Assembly: GCF_900143205.1 (NCBI RefSeq)
Contig: NZ_FRDH01000004.1
Coordinates: 151,319-215,318, forward strand
From: Butyrivibrio hungatei DSM 14810
GTDB lineage: Bacteria; Bacillota; Clostridia; Lachnospirales; Lachnospiraceae
DNA length: 64,000 nt
Reading direction: 5' to 3'
Each line of letters opens with the position of its first letter. Position 1 is the stretch's first letter. The translations under genes and the position numbers were made by a program. Of the stretch, positions 35,442 through 44,982 are shown in pieces. Under the pieces are notes generated by a model that was given only the letters and a program-made list of their open reading frames with translations, was not told the DNA's origin and ran no database searches.

Positions 35442-35585
35442 ATGAGCGCCTACCAAGCAAACATCATCATCTGCCTCAAGCGGGAATGGCATAACCAAAC
35501 CCTGCGTTCATTTTATCAGATATGTGCGATATCGCATATAAAAAGGATAGATGAAGCAGGGTATTTTTATGCCTTCCAAAAGTAA
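35442..35585 (+). CDS. Possible 47-residue ORF between virD4 and maff2
   Basis: ATG 35442 lies 6 bases after AAAGGAAG and opens 47 codons (MSAYQANIIICLKREWHNQ, then YQICAISHIKRIDEAGYFY). No family is recognised. The frame crosses the hairpin at 35499-35568, which would be odd for a terminator placed after the gene. It may be a true small gene or a chance frame. Confidence 0.3.
   Translation: MSAYQANIIICLKREWHNQTLRSFYQICAISHIKRIDEAGYFYAFQK
35499..35568 (+). terminator. Long hairpin with T-tract before maff2
   Basis: ACCCTGCGTTCAT (35499-35511) pairs with ATGAAGCAGGGT (35551-35562) with one bulge, followed by ATTTTTAT. The interior holds a second palindrome centred on TGCGATATCGCA. It may terminate or attenuate between the coupling gene and the channel genes. 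Confidence 0.6.
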
Positions 35586-35655
35586 CTATCAAAAATCAAT
35601 TAACAAATTTGGAAGGAGGAAAAACTGGCTTAAAAAGTCAGTTTTAAACAAAATC

Positions 35656-35770
35656 ATGGCATTTTTTACTAATAGCGTAACAGCCCTTAAAACCGTCGTA
35701 ACCGCCATCGGCGCAGGTGTAGCCGTATGGGGAATCATCAACTTGCTGGAGGGCTATGGTAACGATAACC
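35656..35770 (+). CDS. Maff2 family protein, exon 1 (split by group II intron)
   Basis: Maff2 is a short membrane protein encoded between virD4 and the virB6-like gene in clostridial ICEs, presumed to be part of the mating pore. Exon 1 encodes MAFFTNSVTALKTVVTAIGA, a long hydrophobic helix, and ends after EGYGNDN plus one base. Joined to exon 2 it gives a frame of 216 nt (71 residues) with the restored junction GYGNDNPGAKSQG, which I recall as the family signature. The frame is open upstream to ATG 35569, so the N-terminus is uncertain. The GGAAGGAGG at 35609-35617 is separated from ATG 35656 by a hairpin. Confidence 0.8.
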
Positions 35771-36534
35771 GTGCGACACGTTTCTAAGGTCGTTCATTTT
35801 ATGAATGGCGTAAAAGCTTAGAGACTAGGTCGAAAAGCCTAAGAGCTTGAAAAAACCTAGGATAACTGATATTCCGAGTTGTGAAATGATAGGGTAACGC
35901 CTTGAAGCGCACCCCTAATACTCCGAATGGCAGAGAGTATGCAACGACTCTCCCCAAAAGTGTTATAGAGCTCGGTGAAGTCGGCAGAGAGTAGCCGTAA
36001 ATATAGTTTTCAGACTATGTACGAAAGCTGTCCAGAGGTGGATGGTGCTACCTATATGCCGGGGGTCGGATATCTATGGTCAGTATGTGTGAAGAACACT
36101 GACGAATCTCTGAATGTACGAGTCTAGACGTTAATACTGTCAAAAGGCAGTACACCTTAAATGGTGGTGTCTGTGGGTAAGTAAAAATGGTTGTTATGAA
36201 AGCCCATGCATCGTTACAGGCGGTGCGGTAATGCATGACTAGGCACAGGCTTAGAGGAGAGACCTAAGGGTATCCAATGATAGGAATATCGGAACGTGGA
36301 AAGCTGGGAACATGGAAGCTGTTGCAAGCCAATGATGTGTTGAATGGGAATACCTTCGTGAGAGGGCAATAACCATTCTTTATCTCAGTGAGAGTAGTGG
36401 CACAGTACCTGTGAAACCGTGAACAAGTAAGCGGTGGAGGGATAGCCACAAGTCGAATTCAGAAAACAAAAAAATGAAAATGTAACAAACACAGCTTCGA
36501 GTAAGACAAAGAAAATCCAAACCGAAAGGAGAGG

Positions 36535-38424
36535 ATGCCTGTGTTGACTTCGGAGCAGCAAGCAAAGAAACCAAAACAAAGAAAACTCCGTAATGCTGAG
36601 TATTATGACATGGAGTCTACTTTTGACAAGCTGTATGCAGGCAGCAAAAAGGGTAAAACCTTTTCAAAACTCATGGAGATCATCGAAAGTGAGGAAAATA
36701 TAAAACTAGCATACAGAACAATAAAGAAAAACTCTGGTAGTGATACAGCAGGAGTCGATAAGCGTACTATTAAAAATCTCGCAAAACTAAGTGAGGAAGA
36801 GTACGTAAAGTTGATACGGAAGCAGTTCAGCAACTATCATCCACGACCTGTGAGGCGAGTGGAGATACCAAAACCCAATGGTAAAACACGACCCTTGGGA
36901 ATACCGACAATAGTTGACAGAGTGGTACAGCAATGCGTGTTGCAAGTCCTAGAGCCTATCTGTGAGGCTAAATTCAGCGAGAATTCTAATGGGTTTCGCC
37001 CAAATCGTTCAGCTGAAACGGCAATAGCGCAATGCATGAGGCTTATACAGGTACAGCACATGTATCATGTTGTAGACCTTGATATCAAAGGCTTCTTTGA
37101 TAACATCAACCACACGAAACTCATGCGTCAGATATGGACGCTAGGTATCAGAGACAAAAAGCTTTTATGCATCATAAAAGAAATGCTCAAAGCACCAGTG
37201 GTGTTGCCTAATGGTAAAGTAACCTATCCTACCAAGGGAACGCCACAGGGAGGATTCCTGTCACCGTTACTTGCAAATATAGCTCTTAACGAACTTGATT
37301 GGTGGATAGCTTCTCAATGGGAGCTAATGCCGACAAAGACTACGTTTAAGACAAGGAGTAATGCACAGGGTACAGAAATAAAGAGCCATGTTTATAGGGC
37401 ACTAAGGGGGAGCAGACTTAAAGAGATGCACGCTGTCAGATATGCAGATGATTTCAAAATCTTCTGTGCATCACATGATGAAGCGGTCAGAGCCTACAAG
37501 GCTACAGAAAAATGGCTAAAGGACAGACTTGGACTTGATATAAGCCCAGAAAAATCCAAGGTAGTAAATCTGAAAAGGCAATACTCTGAGTTTCTTGGTT
37601 TTAAGCTGAAAGTCCGTAAAAAGGGTAAGAAATATGTCGTCAGGTCGCATATTTGCGACAAAGCTTTTAAATCAGCGCACAAAAAGCTGTCAAAGGAAGT
37701 GCATGACCTTGAGCATGTACCTAATGAAGATGCTCAGTTCATACAGCTACAGAAATATAACTCTGTGGTTGCGGGACTTCATGAATACTACTGTATCGCT
37801 ACCGATACGGTGGATGATTTCGGACGGCTTGCATTTAGTATCAATAAACAGCTGAGAAATAGGCTTAGGGGCGACATATCTAAAAATGGACATCTGAGAA
37901 ATGGGTTCATCAAAGAAAAATATGGAAACAGCAAACAGATAAGATTTTTGCGAGGCAGACCTATTGTGCCAATAGGATATGCACAGCCAAAACATGCTCA
38001 GCACAAGAAGAAATCTGTAAATAAGTACACGGCAGAGGGTAGACAGCTTATCCATAAGAACTTGGATATAGACACAAGCACAATGTTGTGGCTTATGAGG
38101 AATCCTGTCAGAGGCAAATCTGTTGAGTATGCAGACAATAGAATCTCACTGTATGCTGCCCAAAATGGCAAGTGCGCTGTTACGGGAGTCCACATGGAAA
38201 CACATGACATTCACTGTCATCACAAGCTACCTGTCAGTCTTGGCGGTACCGACGAATACAACAATCTTGTATTGGTAACAAAGGACATTCATGTGATTAT
38301 CCATGCTAAGAATGATGAAACCATTAACAGATACCTTAATCCCCTTAATTTAGATAATTCAAAACTTGCTAAGCTGAACAAGCTTCGTGTTATGGCAGAT
38401 ATGCCACCTATTACTATTCTTTGA
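36535..38424 (+). CDS. ltrA: Group II intron-encoded reverse transcriptase/maturase with HNH endonuclease
   Basis: The 629-residue protein helps the intron splice and copies it into DNA. RT blocks are visible from VEIPKPNGKTRPLGIPT (residue 103) through VDLDIKGFFDNI, GTPQGGFLSPLLANIALNEL and the catalytic VRYADDFKIF near residue 302. The maturase X domain follows. The C-terminal HNH endonuclease has KCAVTG, DIHCHHKLPVSLGGTDEYNN and VTKDIHVIIH near residues 555-600. ATG 36535 is close to AAAGGAG; GTG 36541 is better spaced and equally possible. No frameshift is seen. Confidence 0.93.
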   Translation: MPVLTSEQQAKKPKQRKLRNAEYYDMESTFDKLYAGSKKGKTFSKLMEIIESEENIKLAYRTIKKNSGSDTAGVDKRTIKNLAKLSEEEYVKLIRKQFSNYHPRPVRRVEIPKPNGKTRPLGIPTIVDRVVQQCVLQVLEPICEAKFSENSNGFRPNRSAETAIAQCMRLIQVQHMYHVVDLDIKGFFDNINHTKLMRQIWTLGIRDKKLLCIIKEMLKAPVVLPNGKVTYPTKGTPQGGFLSPLLANIALNELDWWIASQWELMPTKTTFKTRSNAQGTEIKSHVYRALRGSRLKEMHAVRYADDFKIFCASHDEAVRAYKATEKWLKDRLGLDISPEKSKVVNLKRQYSEFLGFKLKVRKKGKKYVVRSHICDKAFKSAHKKLSKEVHDLEHVPNEDAQFIQLQKYNSVVAGLHEYYCIATDTVDDFGRLAFSINKQLRNRLRGDISKNGHLRNGFIKEKYGNSKQIRFLRGRPIVPIGYAQPKHAQHKKKSVNKYTAEGRQLIHKNLDIDTSTMLWLMRNPVRGKSVEYADNRISLYAAQNGKCAVTGVHMETHDIHCHHKLPVSLGGTDEYNNLVLVTKDIHVIIHAKNDETINRYLNPLNLDNSKLAKLNKLRVMADMPPITIL

Positions 38425-38486
38425 TTTTTACGCTGTAAAGAAGTGTGTAAGTTACGTTTAAAACCCTGTGCTACTGAATTCGATGG

Positions 38487-38522
38487 AACGCCGTGTGCGG
38501 TGAAAGCCGCACGCACGGTGTG
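38487..38522 (+). ncRNA. Group II intron domain V catalytic hairpin
   Basis: The hairpin CGCCGTGTGCGG-TGAAAG-CCGCACGCACGGTG has the two-part stem, the bulge and a GNRA-like loop expected of domain V. Domain VI lies between it and the 3' splice site. The motif order AGC-type catalytic triad could not be assigned with certainty (the strand reads CGC-like at its base). Confidence 0.75.
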
Positions 38523-38570
38523 GAGCGGGGGAAAAGATGGAGATAATATCAAAGTCTTACCTATCGCTAT

Positions 38571-38671
38571 CTGGTGCTAAATCTCAGGGAATCAAGCAGC
38601 TGATGGCGGGCGGAGGTATCGTAATCATCGCCCAGACGGTGATCCCTCAGCTTACTTCTCTCTTTTCATAA
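38571..38671 (+). CDS. Maff2 family protein, exon 2
   Basis: Exon 2 starts with CT, which completes the split codon CCT after the last base of exon 1. It encodes GAKSQGIKQLMAGGGIVIIA and then QTVIPQLTSLFS before the stop at 38669-38671. This supplies the second hydrophobic helix of Maff2. The virB6-like gene starts 17 bases later behind AAGGAG. Translation of exon 2 alone is unlikely, since no start site is near. Confidence 0.8.
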
Positions 38672-38688
38672 GGAGAAAATCACGATAG

Positions 38689-39561
38689 ATGAACACTATC
38701 GTTGAAAAGATTACCGAACTCATAAAGGAAATGCTGCAAGGTTGGGTAATGTCTAACCTCGAAGGAATGTTTACCGATGTGAATACAAAGGTAGGAACAA
38801 TCGCCGGAGAGGTTAGCCAGACTCCCAGCGCATGGAACGCAGGTATTTTCAATATGATCAAAAACCTGTCAGATACGGTCATCATACCGATAGCCGGGAT
38901 CATCATAACCTATGTGCTGTGTTACGAGCTGATAACGATGGTAATAGACAAGAACAACATGCATGAATTCGATACGAGCCTTTTCTTCAGATATCTTTTC
39001 AAGGCTTGCATAGCAGTAATGCTGCTTAGCAAGACCTCGGATATCGTTATGGCGATCTTCGATGTGGGTGGTCACATGGTAAGTGAGGCTGCCAGTGCCA
39101 TCACGGGTTCCACTTCGCTTGATGTGGGAGCCACGATTCAGTCAATGTTTTCGTCACAGCTGTCAACCATGGAGATAGGCGAGCTGATAGGTCTTGGCAT
39201 AGAAACGATGTTCTGCAGCTTTTGTATGAAGATCATGTCCGTTTTGATCACCGTCATATTATACGGGCGCATGATTGAAATCTATCTTTATGTTTCGGTA
39301 GCGCCGATGCCTTTTGCAACCCTTGTGAACAGGGAGTGGGGAAGCATCGGGTCAAACTATATCAAAGGATGCATAGCACTGGCTTTCCAGGGATTTTTCA
39401 TTATGGTTTGCGTGGCAATCTACGCAGTCCTTGTAAATGCTGTGGCAGTGGCTTCAAATCTGCACTCGGCACTTTGGCAGGTAATGGCTTATACCGTTGT
39501 CCTGTGCTTCTCCCTGTTTAAGACCGGATCACTTGCGAAGAGCATCCTTCACGCGTCGTAG
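38689..39561 (+). CDS. VirB6/TrbL-like conjugation membrane protein
   Basis: VirB6-type proteins form the inner-membrane part of the mating channel. The 290-residue protein has about six membrane helices (TVIIPIAGIIITYVLCYELI, LFFRYLFKACIAVMLL, IMSVLITVILYGRMIEIYLY, and the last helix in FQGFFIMVCVAIYAVLV). A hydrophilic N-terminal part has KEMLQGWVMSNLEGMFTDVN, usual for the clostridial ICE version. It lies between maff2 and prgI in the standard order. Confidence 0.85.
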   Translation: MNTIVEKITELIKEMLQGWVMSNLEGMFTDVNTKVGTIAGEVSQTPSAWNAGIFNMIKNLSDTVIIPIAGIIITYVLCYELITMVIDKNNMHEFDTSLFFRYLFKACIAVMLLSKTSDIVMAIFDVGGHMVSEAASAITGSTSLDVGATIQSMFSSQLSTMEIGELIGLGIETMFCSFCMKIMSVLITVILYGRMIEIYLYVSVAPMPFATLVNREWGSIGSNYIKGCIALAFQGFFIMVCVAIYAVLVNAVAVASNLHSALWQVMAYTVVLCFSLFKTGSLAKSILHAS

Positions 39562-39580
39562 AACGGAGGTGACTAAAAAC

Positions 39581-40012
39581 ATGGCAATCGCAGTTGATGT
39601 GGCAAAGGACCCGAAGGCGATCAAGTCGAAATTCATCGGGAATTTCACAAAGCGTCAGGTTATTTGCTTTGGAGCGGCTGCCGTGGTGGGAGTACCATTT
39701 TATCTTCTGACAAGAAAGGTAATCGGGACGGACGTGGCTGCCCTCATGATGGTGGCAGTCATGCTCCCGTTCTTCTTTATAGCAATGTATGAAAAGGACG
39801 GAGTGCCTGCGGAGCAGTATTTGAAGCAGGTTATTGAGATGAAATTCATCCGGCCCGGGATAAGAAGGTACAAGGTGGAAAACCTCTACGAGCAGTTAAG
39901 AGAAAGAGAATCTATGGAAAAGGAGGTGGAAGCTCTTGAATGCAAGCAAAAAAAGTGGAAAGAAGAGCGTTACGGCAAAGTCTCAGAAAAGCACAAAGAA
40001 TCCGAAGAATAA
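39581..40012 (+). CDS. prgI: PrgI family (VirB3-like) conjugation protein
   Basis: PrgI is a small membrane component that pairs with the VirB4-type ATPase. The 143-residue protein starts at ATG 39581 behind GGAGGTG. Two adjacent membrane helices are visible (QVICFGAAAVVGVPFYLL and VAALMMVAVMLPFFFIAMYE), followed by a charged C-terminal tail with the EYLKQVIEMKF-like segment AEQYLKQVIEMKFIRPGIRR. The end overlaps the VirB4 gene by 77 bases in another frame. Confidence 0.88.
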   Translation: MAIAVDVAKDPKAIKSKFIGNFTKRQVICFGAAAVVGVPFYLLTRKVIGTDVAALMMVAVMLPFFFIAMYEKDGVPAEQYLKQVIEMKFIRPGIRRYKVENLYEQLRERESMEKEVEALECKQKKWKEERYGKVSEKHKESEE

Positions 40013-42515
40013 TAAGCTGCAGACAAAGGCAGGAAAATCAATCTTTGAGAGATTCACGGGACTTACGCTTGCGGAGTTCTTAAAGCTGAAAAAGCTTAAG
40101 AAAACGCTCTCCGGAGATAATGGTCAGTCCGGCAAGCAGATTTCCACACAGCAGACCATAACTTTTGACAAGATGTACCAGGATGGCATCTGCAAGGTTA
40201 GAAAGAATTATTACACTAAGATGATCGAGTTTTATGATCTGAACTATGTGCTTCTGGATGAGGAAGAGAGGGCGGATATACTGGGGTTGTATTCACAGCT
40301 CATAAACTATTTTGATCCGACCATCAGCTTTCAGATCTTCCTCTTTAACAGGCATGTGAATGAGGAGACGCTGGCGGCACAGTTTGAGATCTCTCCCCAG
40401 GGAGATAAGTTCGACGATATTCGTGAGGAGTTTTCGGATATGTTAAAGAGCCTGTCTGCAAAGGGGAATAACGGAGTCATCAAGAGCAAATATATCATTT
40501 TCGGCATTGAAGCGGAGAATATCAAGGAAGCAAGACAGAGGTTTATAAGCCTTGAGGCAGATATCATAAAGAACCTCAAAAACCTTGGTACCAATGCGAA
40601 GTGTCTCGACGGAAAGGAACGATTAAGAGTCCTGTATGAGTTTTTCAATCAGGACAAGATGGAACCTTTCCATTTTTCATTTAAGGAAATGGCAGAGTCC
40701 GGCAACACGGTAAAGGATTATATCGCACCGCAGGGCTTTGAGTTCCGTTTCCCCGGCAGATATAAGATGGGGCATATGTTTGGAGCTACGAAGTATCTTG
40801 ACATCATATCCCCGAAGCTCAATGACGAGCTGCTTAAGAGGCTCTTGGATATAGACAGCAATATCTCTATATCCATCCATATGAGGACCATTGAGCCAAC
40901 AGAAGCTATCAAGCTCTTAAAAAGAGCACTGTCGGATGTTCAGAAAACAAAGATCGACGAGCAGAAAAAAGCGGTTCGTGCCGGATATGACATGGACATT
41001 CTTCCTACGGATATCGTTTTGTATGAAAAGAATACTATGGAGCTTTTGGATGATCTGAATACCAGCAATCAGAAGCTCATCTGGACAACGATCCTGATTT
41101 CGAGCTTTGGTAGAAACAAGAAGGAACTGGAAAGCGTGTCACAGAGAGTATCGGGTATCATTCAGCAGGCAAACTGTAGGCTTATCGACCTTCAGTACAA
41201 GCAGGAGGTGGCCATGAATGCCGCAGCTCCCATCGGTATCAATGAAACGAAAGAGGGCAGGCATCTGATCACAAAGAACCTGGCGATCCTTGTACCGTTC
41301 AATACGCAGGAGCTTTTCCAGTCGGGACAGTCTTTGTATTACGGGCTGAATGCCCTTTCCAACAACATGATTATGGCAGACCGTAAGAAGCTTCGTACAC
41401 CGAACGGCGTAATCTTAGGTACGCCCGGTTCCGGCAAATCATTTTCTGCAAAGCGAGAGATCCTTGGAAGTTTCCTTGTATCAAGGGATGACATTTTGAT
41501 CTGTGATCCAGAGGGTGAGTATTACCCGCTTGTAAAGGCACTTGGCGGTGAGGTGGTTAAGCTTGCGACCAATTCAAAGGATTATCTGAATCCTATGGAT
41601 ATACAGCTTTCCCATAAGAATGACAGGGAGGCACTTAAGCTTAAGTCAGACTTTTTGATCACGCTCTGTGATGCAATCGCAGGCGGGGAAACAGGTCTTG
41701 CCAATGATGAAAAAGGTATCATCGACCGCTGTATCGAGGGTATTTATGATGAGTATTTCAAAGACCCGAGACCGGAGAATATGCCGATATTGGAAGATCT
41801 CTACAATGCTCTCGTAAAGTATGAGCCGGACAAAGCGGTATCGGAGGAGCTTGCCATTGATGCAAAGCAGAAAGCGGTTCGTATCGCAAACAGCCTTGTT
41901 TTATATGTGCATGGTTCTCAGAACTATTTCAATCACAGGACAAACGTGGATTCTCAGAACCGTATTGTCTGCTTTGATATCAGAGACCTTGGAAAGCAGC
42001 TGAAAGAACTTGGAATGCTGATAGTGCAGGATGCGGTATGGAACAGGGTTTCCCGTAACCGTGAGCGCAGGGTGGCTACCCGTTACTACTGTGACGAGTT
42101 TCACTTGCTTTTAAGAGATAAGCAGACAGCGCAGTATTCAGTGGAGATCTGGAAGCGTTTCAGAAAGTGGGGCGGTATTCCCACAGGTTTGACGCAGAAC
42201 GTGGGAGACTTCCTTCGTTCGGAGGAAATCGAGGGTATCCTTGGTAACTCGGACTTTGTTTATCTCCTTAACCAGAACGCAAAGGATCAGGTGATCCTGG
42301 CAGATAAGCTAGGACTTTCTGAGAAGCAGCTCCAGTATGTAACAAACTCTGAATCCGGATGCGGACTCATTCTTTTTAATGATGTGGTCATTCCGTTTGC
42401 GGACAGGTATCCGACAGACACCAAGACGTATGCGATCATGAACACTCGTCCACAGGAGGAAGAGGAACATACTGCTGACAAGGGAGATGATGCAGATGGC
42501 GAAGAAAAAGAATAA
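39936..42515 (+). CDS. VirB4/TraE-type conjugation ATPase
   Basis: VirB4 powers assembly and substrate passage of the type IV channel. The 859-residue protein starts at TTG 39936 behind AAAGGAGGTGG, inside prgI. Walker A GTPGSGKSFSAKREI is near residue 495. The following DDILICDPEGEYYPL, Walker B-region YYCDEFHLLLRD near residue 718 and the motif LTQNVGDFLRSEEIEGIL are all typical. The N-terminal 30 residues are very basic. Size and position match TraE/TcpF-like proteins of clostridial ICEs. Confidence 0.92.
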   Translation: MNASKKSGKKSVTAKSQKSTKNPKNNKLQTKAGKSIFERFTGLTLAEFLKLKKLKKTLSGDNGQSGKQISTQQTITFDKMYQDGICKVRKNYYTKMIEFYDLNYVLLDEEERADILGLYSQLINYFDPTISFQIFLFNRHVNEETLAAQFEISPQGDKFDDIREEFSDMLKSLSAKGNNGVIKSKYIIFGIEAENIKEARQRFISLEADIIKNLKNLGTNAKCLDGKERLRVLYEFFNQDKMEPFHFSFKEMAESGNTVKDYIAPQGFEFRFPGRYKMGHMFGATKYLDIISPKLNDELLKRLLDIDSNISISIHMRTIEPTEAIKLLKRALSDVQKTKIDEQKKAVRAGYDMDILPTDIVLYEKNTMELLDDLNTSNQKLIWTTILISSFGRNKKELESVSQRVSGIIQQANCRLIDLQYKQEVAMNAAAPIGINETKEGRHLITKNLAILVPFNTQELFQSGQSLYYGLNALSNNMIMADRKKLRTPNGVILGTPGSGKSFSAKREILGSFLVSRDDILICDPEGEYYPLVKALGGEVVKLATNSKDYLNPMDIQLSHKNDREALKLKSDFLITLCDAIAGGETGLANDEKGIIDRCIEGIYDEYFKDPRPENMPILEDLYNALVKYEPDKAVSEELAIDAKQKAVRIANSLVLYVHGSQNYFNHRTNVDSQNRIVCFDIRDLGKQLKELGMLIVQDAVWNRVSRNRERRVATRYYCDEFHLLLRDKQTAQYSVEIWKRFRKWGGIPTGLTQNVGDFLRSEEIEGILGNSDFVYLLNQNAKDQVILADKLGLSEKQLQYVTNSESGCGLILFNDVVIPFADRYPTDTKTYAIMNTRPQEEEEHTADKGDDADGEEKE

Positions 42516-44973
42516 TACGGCAAGGAAGGCAGTATCGGACATAACCGGGGCAAAACCCGAGGGATTTGATGCGAAAGCCGATGCCGGAGATTTTAAGAAA
42601 GCACGGGCGGGTCCTACGGGATCCGCTGATGGAAGAGGTAAGGGCAGTGCCGTAAAAAGTAAGGCTGTAAGCGAAGCACAGGAGATGTTTAATGCTACGC
42701 CTGCAAATACGGTTTCCCAGGCAGAAGAAAAGAGCAGAAAGGTCAATCAGGAATTCTTTAAAAAACATGAGAATGAAGATGATAAAAATACCGAGTATGC
42801 TTCTCAGCGTGAAGAAACAAGGGCACTCCGTAAGCACAGGCAGCATGAGAGCCGTGTAAGGGTAAAGGACAGCTTTATACAGTCAGATGGAGATTTCCAT
42901 GGAAAGACCGACTTTGTGGAAGAGGCAGGAGCCGAGACAGCAAAGAGCCATAAGCTTGAGATGCTTGAAAAGAAAGTGGAAAAAGCTGGTGCCAAAACCC
43001 AGAAGGCGAGAAAGAAGCTGCCACAGCGTAAGGAGTACAGGCTGGTGCGGCATTTCGATGAAAAGACCGGGAAAGTAACTTATGAGCTTCAGACCAATAA
43101 GGTACTTAAGAAGCCGAAGAGTGATAATCCCATAACTGCCGCAAACCGCAGGGCGATGATGGAAGCGCAGGGACTGGTGCATGACAAGATATCGGAGGAT
43201 GAAAAGGATAACTCCGGTGTTGAAGCTGCCCACAGGACAGAAGAGGCCGGTGAAGCCGTTATCGTTCATGCGAGAAATATAAAGCACGGCGTACAGGCAA
43301 AGCGAAGCAATAAGGTAGCGGCTCTTGAAAAGAAGCAGTTCAAGGCGGAGGTGAACTTCAGATATCAAAAGTATTTGGAAGAAAACCCGGAGGTCAAAAA
43401 GAAAGCCATACAGAAGCGTCTTCAGAAGCAGCGTATCAAGCGTGAGTATGCCAAGGCACTTAAGAAAGGAACGACTGAGGCAAAGCAGGCTGCCGGATAT
43501 GCAAAAAAAGCGGCAACAACAACCACAAACATGGCTAGAAAAGTAGCAGAGTTCGCAAGGAAGCATATCGGAGCGATAGCGACAATAGGCTTGTTCGGAC
43601 TCTTTTTTATGCTTATAGCCGCAGGTATATCAAGTTGTTCTGCCATACTTAACGGTGGCTTGTCAGCTACTATGGCAGGAAGCTATCAGAGTCAGCCAGC
43701 TCAGCTTGATGCATCGGATGAAGCCATGACTTCAATGGAAATGGCATTGCAGAACACCATAGACAGCATCGAGGAAGATTATCCCGATTATGATGAGTAC
43801 AACTATAACCTGGAAGAAATCGGGCATAACCCTTTTACGCTGATCAATTACCTGTCAGCCATAAAGGTTGATGTGGTGGCAGCGGACTGTGAGGCGGAGA
43901 TCGAATCGCTTTTTGATGAGATGTATGAGCTGACCCTTACACCAAGGGAAGAGACACGAACCCGCACGGTAACTGTTACGAATGAGGAAACCGGTGAAGA
44001 GGAAGAAGTGGAAGAGGAATATACCGTTACGATCCTTGATGTGGAGCTTACAAGAAAGCCTTTGGAGGATATCGTTTCGGAGCGTCTTACCGGGAATGAT
44101 GATGCGAGCGTGTTATATGCGGCATATCAGCAGACCAACGGTGCATTACAGCAGTTTTACACGCCTCTTGATACGGACTGGTACAGCCTTATAAAGAGCT
44201 ATTACGGTTATAGGAAGAATCCCATTACCGGAGAGAATCAGTTCCACAGGGGCATTGATATCGCAGTACCGGAAGGGACAGAGGTTTATGCCGGGCATGA
44301 CGGAACAGTTACCACGGCAGCCTATGACGATGATTACGGGAATTATATCGTGATCACGGACTCAAAAGGCTTTACTACGAAGTATGCGCATCTTGAAAGT
44401 ATGAATGTCAGCGCAGGGCAGACAGTAAGGCATGGAGAGATTATAGGCAAGACCGGAAGTACGGGAGCCGTAACGGGAAGCCACTTACATCTGGAGTGCT
44501 TATCAGATGGAGAGTATTATAATCCGCTTTTCTATTTTGAAAACGGTAACGGATCCATTTATGGCACGACAGATCCTATCGGTGGCAGTGGCGATGTAGC
44601 TGCACTTATAGCAGAAGCGGAGAACTATCTCGGATACCCTTATGTATGGGGCGGTAGTAGTCCTTCAACGAGCTTCGACTGTTCGGGCTTTGTGTGCTAT
44701 GTGGTGACTCACAGCGGATATTACAATCTGCCACGTACCACAGCGCAGGGCATCTATAACCAGTGCCAGCATATCAGCGCATCAGAAGCGAGAGCCGGGG
44801 ATATTATCTTTTTCACAGGTACATACAATTCCGGCAATCCGGTAACCCATGTTGGTATCTATGCCGGCAATGGTCAGATGATCCATGCAGGCGATCCCAT
44901 CAAATACTCTTCCATTAACACACCATACTGGCAGAGCCATTTCTACGCATTTGGCAGATTGCCGGGACATTAA
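42496..44973 (+). CDS. Bifunctional cell-wall hydrolase: M23 peptidase plus NlpC/P60
   Basis: The protein opens the peptidoglycan for the mating channel. It is about 825 residues, starting at ATG 42496 (ATG 42487 also possible). The first 355 residues are charged and Lys-rich and lie in the cytoplasm. One membrane helix follows near 357-384 (IATIGLFGLFFMLIAAG). Outside, an M23 LytM-like domain has FHRGIDIAVPEGTEVYAGHD and YAHL and HLHLE zinc ligands, and an NlpC/P60 domain has FDCSGFVCYVV (Cys) and HVGIYAGNGQMIHAG (His). VirB1-like role; two hydrolases in one chain is typical for these ICEs. Confidence 0.92.
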   Translation: MAKKKNNTARKAVSDITGAKPEGFDAKADAGDFKKARAGPTGSADGRGKGSAVKSKAVSEAQEMFNATPANTVSQAEEKSRKVNQEFFKKHENEDDKNTEYASQREETRALRKHRQHESRVRVKDSFIQSDGDFHGKTDFVEEAGAETAKSHKLEMLEKKVEKAGAKTQKARKKLPQRKEYRLVRHFDEKTGKVTYELQTNKVLKKPKSDNPITAANRRAMMEAQGLVHDKISEDEKDNSGVEAAHRTEEAGEAVIVHARNIKHGVQAKRSNKVAALEKKQFKAEVNFRYQKYLEENPEVKKKAIQKRLQKQRIKREYAKALKKGTTEAKQAAGYAKKAATTTTNMARKVAEFARKHIGAIATIGLFGLFFMLIAAGISSCSAILNGGLSATMAGSYQSQPAQLDASDEAMTSMEMALQNTIDSIEEDYPDYDEYNYNLEEIGHNPFTLINYLSAIKVDVVAADCEAEIESLFDEMYELTLTPREETRTRTVTVTNEETGEEEEVEEEYTVTILDVELTRKPLEDIVSERLTGNDDASVLYAAYQQTNGALQQFYTPLDTDWYSLIKSYYGYRKNPITGENQFHRGIDIAVPEGTEVYAGHDGTVTTAAYDDDYGNYIVITDSKGFTTKYAHLESMNVSAGQTVRHGEIIGKTGSTGAVTGSHLHLECLSDGEYYNPLFYFENGNGSIYGTTDPIGGSGDVAALIAEAENYLGYPYVWGGSSPSTSFDCSGFVCYVVTHSGYYNLPRTTAQGIYNQCQHISASEARAGDIIFFTGTYNSGNPVTHVGIYAGNGQMIHAGDPIKYSSINTPYWQSHFYAFGRLPGH

Positions 44974-44982
44974 GGAGGCAAG

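Larger units (their letters stand above)
35771..38570 (+). mobile_element. Group II intron inserted in maff2
   Basis: The element starts with GTGCGACAC at 35771, matching the group II 5' consensus GUGYG, and ends in the AY-type CTAT at 38570. Bases 35771-36534 are untranslated and rich in paired segments, as expected for domain I to early IV. An intact reverse transcriptase ORF lies in the loop. Domain V and a short domain VI precede the 3' end. A heptamer GGTTGTT at 36189-36195 can pair, with two wobbles, with the last seven exon-1 bases GATAACC and is a possible EBS1. All parts look intact, so splicing and retrohoming may be active. Confidence 0.92.

Noticed and set aside
42883..43566. 227-codon minus-strand open frame
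   Set aside because: Cys/Leu/Phe-rich shadow of the Lys/Glu-rich N-terminal part of the wall hydrolase; no ribosome site or family.
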